Shown one piece after another: positions 9,139-18,700 of a stretch of 64,000 bases of DNA. A program made the translations under genes and the position numbers. The DNA comes from UBA8949 sp942493365. GTDB lineage: Bacteria; Bacillota; Clostridia; Saccharofermentanales; UBA5734. Each line of letters starts with the position of its first letter. Within the stretch, counting starts at the first letter, position 1. The DNA is taken from the NCBI GenBank assembly GCA_942493365.1, contig OW818697.1, forward strand, positions 1,550,001-1,614,000, read 5' to 3'. Under the pieces are notes generated by a model. It saw nothing but the letters and a program-made list of their open reading frames with translations, searched no databases and was not told the origin of the DNA.

Positions 9139-10751
9139 GCGAGATGTTGAACACAACGCCGGTTAAACGATCCGGCAGCAACCTGACGCTGGCCGCCTTG
9201 CTGATGATGTCGGGGCTGCTGCTGAGCAAATTGACCGGCATGCTGCGCGAAATCCTGGTGCCCTATGTCTTTGGCGGCGTCAGCTACATCACCGATGCCT
9301 ATAACATCGGCTTCAACATTCCCGATCTTTTTTATCAACTGCTGATCGGCGGTGCCATCCAGGCCGCCATTACGCCAACCCTGGCCGCGGCTCTGGAAAA
9401 GCGCAAGGAAAAGGAAGGCTGGCGCAGCGTCAGCATCCTGATCAATCTGACCAGCGTCATCGTCATTGTGGCCGTCCTGATCGGCGAATTGATTGCGCCC
9501 TACATCATCCCGCTGCTTTACCAGTCCCCCAAAATCACCCCCGCAGCCTTGACCCTGGCCGTTTCGGTGACCCAGGCGCTGTTCCCGCAAGTCTTTTTCA
9601 TGATGCTGGCCGCGCTGTGCATCGGCATCCTCAATGCCTACAAAAAATTCGGGTCAACCTCATTTGGCCCGGCCATCTACAATGTCTGCTTCATTTTGGT
9701 CATGGTCTTCCTGGCGACCAAAGACGCCACCGGTCCGGTTCGCGTCGCGTCGGGCGTCATGCTGGCGACTTGTTTCTACTTTGTCATGCAGTTCTGGCTG
9801 GCGCGCAAGGAATTCAAGCACTTCTCATTGTCGTTTGACTATCGTGACTCTGGCTTCCAGCGCTTGCTCAAATTGGCCGTGCCAACGCTGATTTCCGGTT
9901 CGATTGTTCAGATCAACATGATTATCCTCAACAGTTTTGCTACCCAATACGGTGAAAGCACGGTTTCTCTGCTGCGCAATGCCTCATCGACCTGGCAGCT
10001 GCCTTACGGTATTTTCGCCATCGCCATCGGCAACGTCATGCTGCCGTCGCTGTCAGGGCTGCACGCGGTGCGCGACTACGAAGGCAGCCGGCGCCTGTTT
10101 GGGCGCAGCCTGCGCAGCGCGCTGTTCATGATCATTCCCTCTGCTGGCTTGTTCCTGGCCATGCAACCCGATGTGATTCGAGCCATTTTCCAATGGAGTC
10201 CCGTCTACACCGAGCAAAACGTCACCTTGGCCGCCTCGATGCTCAGTTGGTACTGCCTGGCCATGGTAGCGCAGACGATCATATTCATTGTCAATCAGGC
10301 TTTTTACGCGCGCAAGATGACCAAGATCGCCCTGTTTAACGGCATACTGACCCTCGTGCTCAATGTGCTGCTTTGCCTGCTGCTCAGTGTCGTCAACCCA
10401 GGCGACGCGGGCAATTTGTCATTCTCTTACACCCTGACCAGCTTCATCAGCCTGACATTTTTGTATACCCTTTATTGTAAAACACTGCCGGCGGCCGCGC
10501 CCTATCGTATGTGGCCATTTATTGCCAAATCGCTGCTCTGCGCAACCGCCCTGATCATGGTGACCCTGGGGCTGTCGGCAATACCGATTGCCCTCGATGC
10601 AAAAATTTTCCAGCTCCTGTGGCTGGCTGGCCGCATGTTGATCGGCATCGCGATCTATATTGGCATCGCCTATGCCTTGAAAATGCCGGAAGCCGAAAAA
10701 ATCGTCAAAAAAATAACCGGTTGGATCCTGAAATTATTCAGACGTAACTGA
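9135..10751 (+). CDS. murJ: Lipid II flippase MurJ (MviN)
   Basis: Polytopic MOP-superfamily transporter that flips lipid II for peptidoglycan synthesis. 538 residues with about fourteen hydrophobic segments. The N-terminus (LLMMSGLLLSKLTGMLREILV) and TDAYNIGFNIPDLFYQLLIGGAI are typical of MviN; the central cavity segment includes SSTWQLPYGIFAIAIGNVMLPSLS. Starts at ATG 9135, overlapping the cinA stop by 4 bases (ATGA). A short AT hairpin (AAAATG-tcg-CATTTT) follows but no strong terminator. MurJ rather than an O-antigen flippase is favoured because no polysaccharide genes are nearby. Confidence 0.9.
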   Translation: MSEMLNTTPVKRSGSNLTLAALLMMSGLLLSKLTGMLREILVPYVFGGVSYITDAYNIGFNIPDLFYQLLIGGAIQAAITPTLAAALEKRKEKEGWRSVSILINLTSVIVIVAVLIGELIAPYIIPLLYQSPKITPAALTLAVSVTQALFPQVFFMMLAALCIGILNAYKKFGSTSFGPAIYNVCFILVMVFLATKDATGPVRVASGVMLATCFYFVMQFWLARKEFKHFSLSFDYRDSGFQRLLKLAVPTLISGSIVQINMIILNSFATQYGESTVSLLRNASSTWQLPYGIFAIAIGNVMLPSLSGLHAVRDYEGSRRLFGRSLRSALFMIIPSAGLFLAMQPDVIRAIFQWSPVYTEQNVTLAASMLSWYCLAMVAQTIIFIVNQAFYARKMTKIALFNGILTLVLNVLLCLLLSVVNPGDAGNLSFSYTLTSFISLTFLYTLYCKTLPAAAPYRMWPFIAKSLLCATALIMVTLGLSAIPIALDAKIFQLLWLAGRMLIGIAIYIGIAYALKMPEAEKIVKKITGWILKLFRRN

Positions 10752-10798
10752 TCAGCTAACAGCTTGAAAAATGTCGCATTTTGTCGAATGAAATGGCA

Positions 10799-10851
10799 TT
10801 GACTTCAAGAACACTTAAATCTATAATTATGAGAGAAAAGAACGATTGTTC
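10799..10851 (+). promoter_or_regulatory. recA promoter with LexA (SOS) box
   Basis: TTGACT (10799-10804), 17-base spacer, TATAAT (10822-10827): a near-consensus housekeeping promoter. GAACGATTGTTC (10840-10851) fits the Gram-positive LexA box GAACNNNNGTTC exactly and would lie about 6 to 17 bases into the transcript, where bound LexA would block initiation or escape. The recA ribosome site GTGGAGG follows at 10858. Confidence 0.93.
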
Positions 10852-10870
10852 TATTTTGTGGAGGTACAAC

Positions 10871-11977
10871 ATGGCACGAGCTGAAAAAGCCCCTGGCAAA
10901 TCCAGTCAGGAAATCAACCAGAAATTTTCATCCGATCGGCTGCGCGCGTTGGATGCCGCACTGGGCCAGATCGAAAAGCAGTTTGGCAAGGGCGCGATCA
11001 TGAAGCTGGGTGAGAAGAGCCTGATGCAGGTTGAAGTCATTCCGACCGGTGCATTGTCGCTGGATGTTGCGCTGGGTGTCGGCGGCCTGCCCAAAGGGCG
11101 TGTCGTTGAGATTTATGGCCCGGAATCATCCGGTAAAACCACCGTGGCTTTGCATGTCATTGCCGAAGCGCAGCGCGGCGGCGGCACGGCGGCCTTTATT
11201 GACGCCGAACACGCCCTCGATCCGGCTTATGCCTCGCGTTTGGGTGTCGATATCGACAATCTGATCGTCTCCCAGCCCGATACCGGCGAGCAGGCGCTGG
11301 AAATCACTGAAGCGCTGGTCCGCAGCGGCGCGATTGACGTCATCGTCATCGACTCTGTCGCCGCCCTCGTGCCCAAGGCCGAAATCGACGGCGAAATGGG
11401 GGACAGTCATGTTGGTTTGCAGGCCAGACTGATGTCGCAGGCCCTGCGCAAACTGGCCGGTGTCATCAGCAAATCCAGCACCATTTGTATATTCATCAAT
11501 CAATTGCGTGAAAAAGTCGGCGTCATGTTCGGCAACCCCGAAACGACACCGGGCGGACGGGCGTTGAAATTTTATTCGTCGGTTCGTCTGGACGTCCGCA
11601 AGATCGAAACCCTCAGGAACGGCACCGACATCGTCGGTTCCCGCACCCGCGTCAAGGTGGTCAAAAACAAGGTGGCGCCGCCGTTCAAAGAAGCCGAATT
11701 TGACATCATCTACGGTGAAGGCATCTCCCGCGAAGGCTGCATCATCGATATGGCCGTCACCATGGACATCATCGACAAGAGCGGCGCCTGGTTCGCGTAC
11801 AACGGCCAGCGCATTGGTCAGGGACGTGATAATGCCAGAATCTTTCTTAAAAGCAATTTAGAAATTCGCAATGAGATTGAGCAGAAAGTGCGGGCCAATT
11901 TTGCCCAAATTCCGCTGCACGGAGCAGTCTCAGCCGATGAAGACAATGAAGATGATATCCTCGGACTCAATACCTGA
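10871..11977 (+). CDS. recA: Recombinase RecA
   Basis: Homologous recombinase and LexA/UmuD co-protease activator. 368 residues from ATG 10871, preceded by GGAGG; an in-frame ATG at 10781 lies upstream of the promoter and is not used. Walker A GPESSGKTT near residue 83, catalytic Glu in IDAEHALDP, Walker B IDVIVIDSVAAL, L2 region IFINQLREKVGVMFGNPETTPGGRALKFY. C-terminal tail is acidic (DEDNEDD). Controlled by the SOS box described just upstream. recX overlaps its 3' end. Confidence 0.98.
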   Translation: MARAEKAPGKSSQEINQKFSSDRLRALDAALGQIEKQFGKGAIMKLGEKSLMQVEVIPTGALSLDVALGVGGLPKGRVVEIYGPESSGKTTVALHVIAEAQRGGGTAAFIDAEHALDPAYASRLGVDIDNLIVSQPDTGEQALEITEALVRSGAIDVIVIDSVAALVPKAEIDGEMGDSHVGLQARLMSQALRKLAGVISKSSTICIFINQLREKVGVMFGNPETTPGGRALKFYSSVRLDVRKIETLRNGTDIVGSRTRVKVVKNKVAPPFKEAEFDIIYGEGISREGCIIDMAVTMDIIDKSGAWFAYNGQRIGQGRDNARIFLKSNLEIRNEIEQKVRANFAQIPLHGAVSADEDNEDDILGLNT

Positions 11978-12482
11978 TACCCTGTCGGCGCAAGAGCGGG
12001 AGCTTGAGCGGCAGATTCAGAAGGCCCGAACGGCGGTCATCTCCTGGCTGGGCATCAGTCGAAAGTCATCTGGCCGAATCACGGATTATTTGCTACGCCA
12101 GGGGTTTGATCAGAACATCATTGAGCTGACGATGGATTCGTTGAAAGCAGATGGCACGATTGACGACGAAAGACTGGCCAACAACATTGTCCGCCAGCGC
12201 CAGGGACGTCAAGCCGAGTCACGGCTGGCCATGCAATACCGTATGCGGCGTCTGGGCCTGGAAGAAGATGCCATCATATCAGCGTTGCCGGACATTTCGG
12301 ACGATCTGACGGCTGCCTGCCATTTGCTGGAGAAGCGCTTTGGCCGCCAGCTGGCAGAGCAGGCGCGGTATTCAGAGTTATCGCTGAAAGCTGCCAGATT
12401 CCTGGCTGGACGTGGTTTTGCCCAGTCGACGATCGTCATCGCCTTGCGAAAATATGCCCTCACCATTGACAGCGACGAATGA
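11937..12482 (+). CDS. recX: Regulatory protein RecX
   Basis: RecX caps and destabilises RecA filaments. 181 residues if begun at ATG 11937 (GGAG at 11921-11924); ATG 11946 and 11952 are alternatives, all inside the recA 3' end, which is overlapped by up to 41 bases. Repeated three-helix modules are visible: SWLGISRKSSGRITDYLLRQGF, DDERLANNIVRQRQGRQAESRLAMQYRMRRLGL, and AARFLAGRGFAQSTIVIAL. Overlap with recA implies shared SOS control and coupled translation. Confidence 0.87.
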   Translation: MKTMKMISSDSIPDTLSAQERELERQIQKARTAVISWLGISRKSSGRITDYLLRQGFDQNIIELTMDSLKADGTIDDERLANNIVRQRQGRQAESRLAMQYRMRRLGLEEDAIISALPDISDDLTAACHLLEKRFGRQLAEQARYSELSLKAARFLAGRGFAQSTIVIALRKYALTIDSDE

Positions 12483-12542
12483 ACTCGGCATGATAGAATT
12501 TGATTTGCCGAATGAATGGGCAGCGAAAGGTGAGAACAGCCA

Positions 12543-13946
12543 TTGTCAGATAATCAAAATAAAACCACGATAAACTACGGTGAAACAACAGCAAAACTAA
12601 ACTGCCGTGTCTATTTGCTCTCGCTGGGTTGCTCAAAAAATCTGGTTGATTCAGAATGCATGAGCAAAATTATCACCGATGCCGGCGGACAAATCGTGGC
12701 AGAACCTGAAGCAGCTGATGTGCTGATCGTCAACACCTGCGGATTCATCGAAAGCGCCAAAACTGAAGCCATCGGTGCCATACTTGATCTTTCGGAGTAT
12801 AAGGTACCAAAGGGGCAGGCCAAGCTGCTGATCGTCACCGGTTGCCTGGCCCAGCGCTATGCCGGCGATATCTATCTGGACCTACCTGAAGTCGATGCAA
12901 TCCTGGGCACATCCGAATACGCTCAGATTGCCGCAACCATTGCCCGTCATTTCGGTGAAGTCTTGCCGGAGCCAGCGCATAAACTGCCGGGCGCGGCCGG
13001 CAGTGTCGAACATCTACTGGTCGAACGTGAACCTTCAAATCCAGGCCGCTACGCATACATCAAAATTGCTGAAGGCTGCTCCAATTGCTGCGCCTATTGC
13101 GCGATACCCGGCATCCGCGGCCCATTGCATTCGCGGCCGCTGGCAGAGATCGTTGCTGAAGCCGATCGACTCAGCCGCGCCGGTCGTGATGAATTGATCC
13201 TGATCGCTCAAGATACGACGCGATATGGCATGGATCTGACGGGGACCCGTTTGTTGGTGCCCTTGGTTAAAGCCATCTGTGAGCTTGAAGCAGTGCGAAT
13301 GGTCAGGATCCTCTATGTTTATGCGGATGGACTGACGGATGAGTTGATTGAACTGATGCGTCAGGAACCCAAAATCACCAAATACCTGGATCTGCCCATT
13401 CAGCATGCGTCAGATCGCATCTTGACAGCCATGAATCGCCGCGACACCCAGGCCAGCCTGCGCCGGGACATTGCCCGGCTTCGGGCGGCAATCCCGGATC
13501 TGGTTCTGCGCACGACCGTCATGGTTGGGTTTCCCGGTGAAAGCGATGCGGATTATATGGAGATGCTGACGTTTTTACAGGATATCAAATTCGAAAGGCT
13601 GGGCTGTTTTATATTTTCGCCAGAAGAAGGCACGCCGGCTTTTGACATGAAGCCGAAAGTCGCGGCGGCGGTCGCCAAACGTCGGCAAAAAATGATTATG
13701 CATCAGCAAAAGCAGATAACCGAAGACGCGAATCGGCGCAGAATTGGCCAGATCATACCGATAACGCTTGAAAGTATCGATGATCGTGGTATATTCTTTA
13801 TAGGCCGAAGTTACGGCGAAGCACCGGATGTCGATCCGGTCATCTTCGTAGCCGCGGCAACTGAAGAACTGCATCTGGGTCAAACCTGCCAGGTTCAGCT
13901 TGTTGACGCAGGTGAATATGACATGACTGGAGTGACTGTGTTTTGA
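12543..13946 (+). CDS. rimO: Ribosomal protein uS12 methylthiotransferase RimO
   Basis: Radical-SAM enzyme adding a methylthio group to the conserved Asp of ribosomal protein S12. 467 residues from TTG 12543 (AAAGGTGAG upstream). The N-terminal UPF0004 domain carries the auxiliary-cluster cysteines in LLSLGCSKNLVDSE, NTCGFIESAK and TGCLAQRY; the SAM cluster is CSNCCAYC (CX3CX2C) in IAEGCSNCCAYCAIPGIRGP; a TRAM domain ends the protein. IPGIRGP/RG separates RimO from MiaB, which is encoded separately at 59708. Confidence 0.95.
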   Translation: MSDNQNKTTINYGETTAKLNCRVYLLSLGCSKNLVDSECMSKIITDAGGQIVAEPEAADVLIVNTCGFIESAKTEAIGAILDLSEYKVPKGQAKLLIVTGCLAQRYAGDIYLDLPEVDAILGTSEYAQIAATIARHFGEVLPEPAHKLPGAAGSVEHLLVEREPSNPGRYAYIKIAEGCSNCCAYCAIPGIRGPLHSRPLAEIVAEADRLSRAGRDELILIAQDTTRYGMDLTGTRLLVPLVKAICELEAVRMVRILYVYADGLTDELIELMRQEPKITKYLDLPIQHASDRILTAMNRRDTQASLRRDIARLRAAIPDLVLRTTVMVGFPGESDADYMEMLTFLQDIKFERLGCFIFSPEEGTPAFDMKPKVAAAVAKRRQKMIMHQQKQITEDANRRRIGQIIPITLESIDDRGIFFIGRSYGEAPDVDPVIFVAAATEELHLGQTCQVQLVDAGEYDMTGVTVF

Positions 13947-14542
13947 ATCTTCCCAACAAACTGACCATAACCCGTGCTTTGATGGTGCCGGTAATTCTGA
14001 TCTTCATGCTGCCGCTGCCCGATTTCGCGTTTTTACAAGGGTGGAATGCTTTCGTCCTGGAATCTGGCCAGATCGTTGCCTTCTTTTTATTTGCGCTGGC
14101 GTCCTACACCGACTACCTGGACGGCAAAATTGCCCGTGATCGTAAGCTGGTGACCAATTTCGGCAAATTTCTCGATCCGATCGCCGATAAAGTGCTGGTC
14201 GTTTCGGTCCTGATTGCCTATGTGCAATTGGGCAGATTACCGGCCATTGTCCCGATCATTATCATCATCCGCGAATTTATCGTGACGGGCGTTCGTCTCA
14301 TGGCCTCGGAACAAGGCGTCGTTATTGCTGCCAGCAATCTGGGAAAAGCCAAGACGGTCACTCAAATCGTCGCCCTTTTGCTTTATTTGGGCGAAGGATT
14401 GTTTAAAACCCTTACCAATGGCCTGTTTCCCGGCATTTGGATTACCTGGGTCGGTGACATTGCCATGTTTGTCTCGGTAATTTTGGCTCTGGTTTCGGGA
14501 ATAGACTATCTGAAAAAGAACATTTCTTTTCTCAAAGAGTAA
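13943..14542 (+). CDS. pgsA: CDP-diacylglycerol-glycerol-3-phosphate 3-phosphatidyltransferase
   Basis: Makes phosphatidylglycerol phosphate at the membrane. 199 residues, multi-pass. The CDP-alcohol phosphatidyltransferase motif is intact: DYLDGKIARDRKLVTNFG then KFLDPIADKV (D-x2-DG-x2-AR-x8-G-x3-D-x3-D). Starts at TTG 13943, overlapping the rimO stop by 4 bases; GGAG at 13929-13932. rimO-pgsA adjacency is common in Firmicutes, often before cinA-recA, here after recA-recX. Confidence 0.94.
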   Translation: MNLPNKLTITRALMVPVILIFMLPLPDFAFLQGWNAFVLESGQIVAFFLFALASYTDYLDGKIARDRKLVTNFGKFLDPIADKVLVVSVLIAYVQLGRLPAIVPIIIIIREFIVTGVRLMASEQGVVIAASNLGKAKTVTQIVALLLYLGEGLFKTLTNGLFPGIWITWVGDIAMFVSVILALVSGIDYLKKNISFLKE

Positions 14543-14560
14543 TTTTCTTTCAGGTACATC

Positions 14561-14618
14561 TTGACAATTCATTGATTATCAAATAAAACTATGATATGTC
14601 TTGACCAATAGTCGGTCA
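14561..14618 (+). promoter_or_regulatory. acpP upstream region with two palindromes
   Basis: A TTGACA (14561-14566) is followed by the 11-base palindrome TTGATTATCAA (14572-14582) and by TGACC-N7-GGTCA (14602-14618). No -10 box is at ideal spacing, so the promoter itself is unsure (TATGAT at 14590 is 23 bases from TTGACA). The first palindrome resembles the FabT-type operator of fatty-acid genes in some Firmicutes; this is inference. Confidence 0.4.
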
Positions 14619-14656
14619 GACACGGGAAATTGCCCAATTAACAGGAGGTATAATAC

Positions 14657-14896
14657 ATGTCAACAGATAGTATTTTCGAAAGCGTCCAAAACATTCTGGT
14701 CGAACAACTCGGTGTAGATGCAGACATCGTCACCATGGAGTCCAATTTCATTGACGACCTCAATGCCGATTCACTGGATATCGTTGAACTGGTTATGGCC
14801 ATGGAGCAGGAATTCGGGATTTCAATCCCGGACGAAGAAGCTGAACGGATCAAAACAGTTGGCGATGCGGTTGATTTCATCAAATCAGCAGTCTGA
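14657..14896 (+). CDS. acpP: Acyl carrier protein
   Basis: Carries growing acyl chains in fatty-acid synthesis. 79 acidic residues; the phosphopantetheine-attachment Ser is in FIDDLNADSLDIVELVMAM (DSL motif). Strong ribosome site AGGAGGT at 14643-14649. acpP-rnc-smc-ftsY is a widespread gene order. A terminator hairpin follows immediately, suggesting that acpP is made in excess of rnc. Confidence 0.97.
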   Translation: MSTDSIFESVQNILVEQLGVDADIVTMESNFIDDLNADSLDIVELVMAMEQEFGISIPDEEAERIKTVGDAVDFIKSAV

Positions 14897-14901
14897 ACGA
14901 A

Positions 14902-14923
14902 AAGCCCCGCAAGGGGCTTTTTT
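14902..14923 (+). terminator. Rho-independent terminator after acpP
   Basis: AAGCCCC (14902-14908), GCAA tetraloop, GGGGCTT (14913-14919), then a T run to 14923. Compact, GC-rich, and 5 bases beyond the acpP stop; some read-through into rnc is expected because rnc begins at 14943. Confidence 0.93.
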
Positions 14924-14942
14924 CCGCCACGGAGGATCGGCC

Positions 14943-15626
14943 ATGCGTCAGTTGGAAAAAGCGCTCGGACATGCATTCAAAAACAAGCGTCTTTTACAGG
15001 AAGCATTGACGCATTCAACCTATGCCTATGAGCATCGCGAGGAGGCTCCGGCCAGCAATGAACGGTTGGAGTTTCTCGGCGACGCGGTCCTCGACCTGGC
15101 TGTCAGCGATGCCCTGTTCCGGTTGATCGAGCCGCTGGCCGAAGGGGCCATGACCAAAACCCGTGCCCTGGTCGTATGCGAGAACAGTCTGGCGATGCTG
15201 GCCAGACGTTTGGAAGTCGGCAAACTGCTGTTCTTGGGTCGGGGCGAAGCGGCTACCGGCGGCAGCGACAAAGCGTCGAATTTGTCCAATGCCATGGAGG
15301 CCTTGTTTGGTGCCGTCTATCTGGATGCCGGTTTTGACAAAGCGCGCGCGGTTATTCTGACGCTATTTGACCAATCGATTCGCGAAGCGTTGGCCGGGGC
15401 AATCGTTTATGATTACAAAAGTCAGTTGCTGGAATATTATCAGTCTCTGCCCGCCGGCGGTCAGTTGAAATTTCAAATTGTCGAAGAGAGCGGACCGGAC
15501 CACGAACGGGTCTTCACGGCCGCCATTCTGATCGACGATCAGATCATCAGTCAGGGCAGCGGCAGCACCAAAAAAGAGGCCGAGCAGCAAGCTGCTCGAT
15601 CGGCGCTAAAAACTTTCATGGTTTGA
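14943..15626 (+). CDS. rnc: Ribonuclease III
   Basis: Double-strand-specific endoribonuclease that processes rRNA precursors. 227 residues from ATG 14943 with GGAGGATC upstream. The RIIID signature ERLEFLGDAVLDLAVSD holds the metal-binding carboxylates, with EALFGAVYLDAGF further on; a C-terminal double-stranded RNA-binding domain begins at YDYKSQLLEYYQ and ends in STKKEAEQQAARSAL. Sits between acpP and smc, the usual place. Confidence 0.96.
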   Translation: MRQLEKALGHAFKNKRLLQEALTHSTYAYEHREEAPASNERLEFLGDAVLDLAVSDALFRLIEPLAEGAMTKTRALVVCENSLAMLARRLEVGKLLFLGRGEAATGGSDKASNLSNAMEALFGAVYLDAGFDKARAVILTLFDQSIREALAGAIVYDYKSQLLEYYQSLPAGGQLKFQIVEESGPDHERVFTAAILIDDQIISQGSGSTKKEAEQQAARSALKTFMV

Positions 15627-15654
15627 CAAGCAAGCCCTATGATATAATATCACT

Positions 15655-15690
15655 CAGACTCGGAACACATTTGGTTCGGGTCTGAGATTT
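15655..15690 (+). terminator. Hairpin with T-rich tail between rnc and smc
   Basis: CAGACTCGGA (15655-15664) pairs with TTCGGGTCTG (15675-15684), two G-T wobbles, 10-base loop, followed by ATTTTATT. It looks like a moderate terminator for rnc or an attenuator in the smc leader. A TATAAT at 15643-15648 lies just ahead but has no well-spaced -35. Confidence 0.6.
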
Positions 15691-15709
15691 TATTACCGGG
15701 GGATTTTTC

Positions 15710-18700
15710 ATGCATCTTAAAGCTCTGGAAATCCAAGGCTTCAAATCATTTCCAGAAAAAACCGTCATCGAATTTCACAAAGGCGTGACGGCGATTATCG
15801 GACCAAACGGCAGTGGAAAATCCAATGTCACCGACGCCATTCGCTGGGTTCTTGGCGAGCAGAGCGTCAAAACTTTGCGCGGCTCGAAAATGGAAGACGT
15901 CATTTTCACCGGCACGCAGTCACGCCGGCCGATGAGTTATGCTGAAGTGACCATGGTCATCGACAACAGTGACAACAAGTTGCCGGTGGAGTACACCGAA
16001 ATCCAAGTCACCCGTCGTTTGTATCGCTCGGGCGAAAGTGAATACCTGCTCAACAAGACAGTTTGCCGTTTGCGCGATGTGGCCATGCTGTTCATGGACA
16101 CCGGACTGGGTCGCGACGGCTATTCAATCGTCGGTCAAGGACGGGTTGATGACATCCTCAGCCATCGCTCCGAGGATCGGCGCAAGATTTTCGAAGAAGC
16201 GTCGGGTATCGTCAAGTTCAAAACGCGTAAAGAGGAAGCTGAGCGCAAACTGCAGAGCACCGAGCAGAATTTGCTGCGCATCAACGATATCATCGGCGAG
16301 CTGGAAACCCGCCTCGAACCGCTGTCCGAACAGGCCGCGGCGGCCAAACAATACCTTTTGCTGCACGATGAACTCAAGGGACTGGACATTGCCCTGATCT
16401 TGGACAACGTCGAACAACATCAGCAAAACCTGACCCAGGCTCGCCTGGAGATGCAGCTGCTGCAAGAAGATCTGGGCCGCGAAGCCGACGCGTTGTTGGG
16501 GATCAAAGAAAAAAACCGCCAAACCAGTGAGCGCGTGCATCAACTGGACGAACAAATCGAGGCCAAGCAGCGCGATTTCAACCAGATCAGCGCCGAAATC
16601 AGCGAGCTGAACAGTCAAATTTCACAGGGTGACGAACGCATTCGCCAGCTTAATCTGCGCTTGGAATCTTCATCCAGCGAAGAACAGGCGCTGATCCGAA
16701 GTTTGGGCGATCTGGAACAGGAATTGACCAGTCGCAAAAAGAAGGAAGAGACCCTGCGCAAACAACTGGACGCCTATCGCAACCAGATGGCCGATGCCGA
16801 TGCCGAAATGCAGTCGATTCTGAAAACACTGGACGCTGCCGAAAAAGAGGCTGAACAACTGAAAGTCCGTCAGGATTTTCTGGTCGAAACCCTTTATGAG
16901 GAACGCAGTCGACTGACCCAAACGCAAGGGCAGACCGCCCTGGTTGAGAGCCGCCGCAAAACCATCACCAGCGACCGCCGCGATTTGACCAGCGACCGTG
17001 ACCGGCTCAATTTGCAAACCGAAGAAACCGAAACGCTGCTCGGCCAGATTCGGCGCGACGCGGCCAAGTTTGAAGCAGCAAAGCAGGCGGCCCAGCAGGC
17101 GATGGAAACCTCCCGCACAGCCTGCGATTCGCTGTCGAAAAAAATTGAAGAAGACAAACAACAGCTACACAACTGGGAATATCGTCATCGCACCCTGACC
17201 GAGCTGGAAAAAAGCCATGAAGGTTATGGCGAGGCGGTTCGCCGCCTGCTCAAGCAAACCGAGACCGATGCCGCCTTCGGGCAGGGCATCCGCGGCACCT
17301 TGGGCAGTTTGATCCAGGTCGACAAATCCTACGAGCTGGCCATCGAAATCGCGCTCGGGCCGGCCATCCAGAATATCGTTACTGACAACGAGGCGACCGC
17401 CTCCCGTTTGATTGATTACCTCAAGGTCAATCGAGCCGGCCGGGCGACCTTCCTGCCGATCGCCTCGATCAACGGGCGTTCGCTGGAGCCGGCGGTTGCC
17501 AACAAACTGTCCGCCATGAAGGGCTACATCGGACCGGCCAGTGAACTGGTTAAGTATGATCGGGAAATCGGCGGTATCATCGACTTCCTGCTCGGCCGGG
17601 TGGTCATCGCCGAAACGCTGGATCTGGCGGTCGACATGGCGCGCAAAACCAATTATGCCTGCCGGATTGTGTCGCTGGACGGCGATGTCATCAATCCCGG
17701 CGGCTCGATGACTGGTGGTTTCAATCGAACCAACGGCACTGGCGTGCTGGGCCGCGCCCGCGAAATCGTCGAATTGCAGCAACAGATTGAGCTGCTCCAG
17801 GCCAAACTGCCCGAGCAGATCGCGGCCCTGCCCGAACTGGAAACAACACTCAAAGACCAGGCGCGGCAATTAGCCGTCGTAGACAAACAGTTGGTGGACA
17901 ATTCGCATCTCTTGGTTCGCGAAGAAGCCCGTATGGCGGCCATTCGCCAGGAAACCGAAAAGACCCAGGCCCGTTTCCAGCTGCTACTGGCCGAAGATGA
18001 ACAACTGCAAAAGCAGAATTCGGAAATTGATTCGGAGATCACCCGCATCGCCCTGGAAATCAGTCGCATGGAGCAGGAAGTTACCCAGATCCGGCAGACG
18101 ATCAGCGATCAGGCAGGTGCCAACCGTTCGGAGCAGGAACGACGCGACGACCTGCGTGAAACCATCACCGAATTGCGCTTGTCGTTACAGTCGATCGAAG
18201 AATCGCTCCAGTCGGCCAGTGAAATGGCCAACCGCATCGAGCAGGAAAAACTGAGTCAGACCCAGCGTCTGCAGCGCCATCGCCACGAACAGACCAGCAG
18301 CGAGGCTGAAATCAGCAAGACCCAGGCGGAGATGGCGACGGTTCAGCAGAAAATATTCGAAAGACAAACCGCCGGCACGGCCTGCTCCGATGAAGCCGGT
18401 CGCTTGAATAACGAAAAGGCCAAGTTCGAAAGAGAACAGGCATCGTTTTTTGAGTTGTTGGAAGAATCTTCCGGTAAAACTGCCGCGCTGCAAGGTGAGA
18501 TCGGCCGCTGCGAAGCTAAGACCAGCCGCTTTGAAGGGCTGATCGATGATAACAAAAACCGACTTTGGGAAGAATACGAGCTGACCGCCGACCAGGCGAT
18601 CACCTGGCGTCGGCCCCTGACCAGCCGCAACGAGGGCACGCGCCGTGTCAACCAGTTGAAAAACGAGATGAAGCTGCTGGGACCGGTCAATCTGGCAGCC

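Noticed and set aside
10781..10870. Upstream ATG giving a 30-residue N-terminal extension of RecA
   Set aside because: It lies before the promoter -10 and the SOS box, so it would not be transcribed; ATG 10871 has a strong ribosome site.
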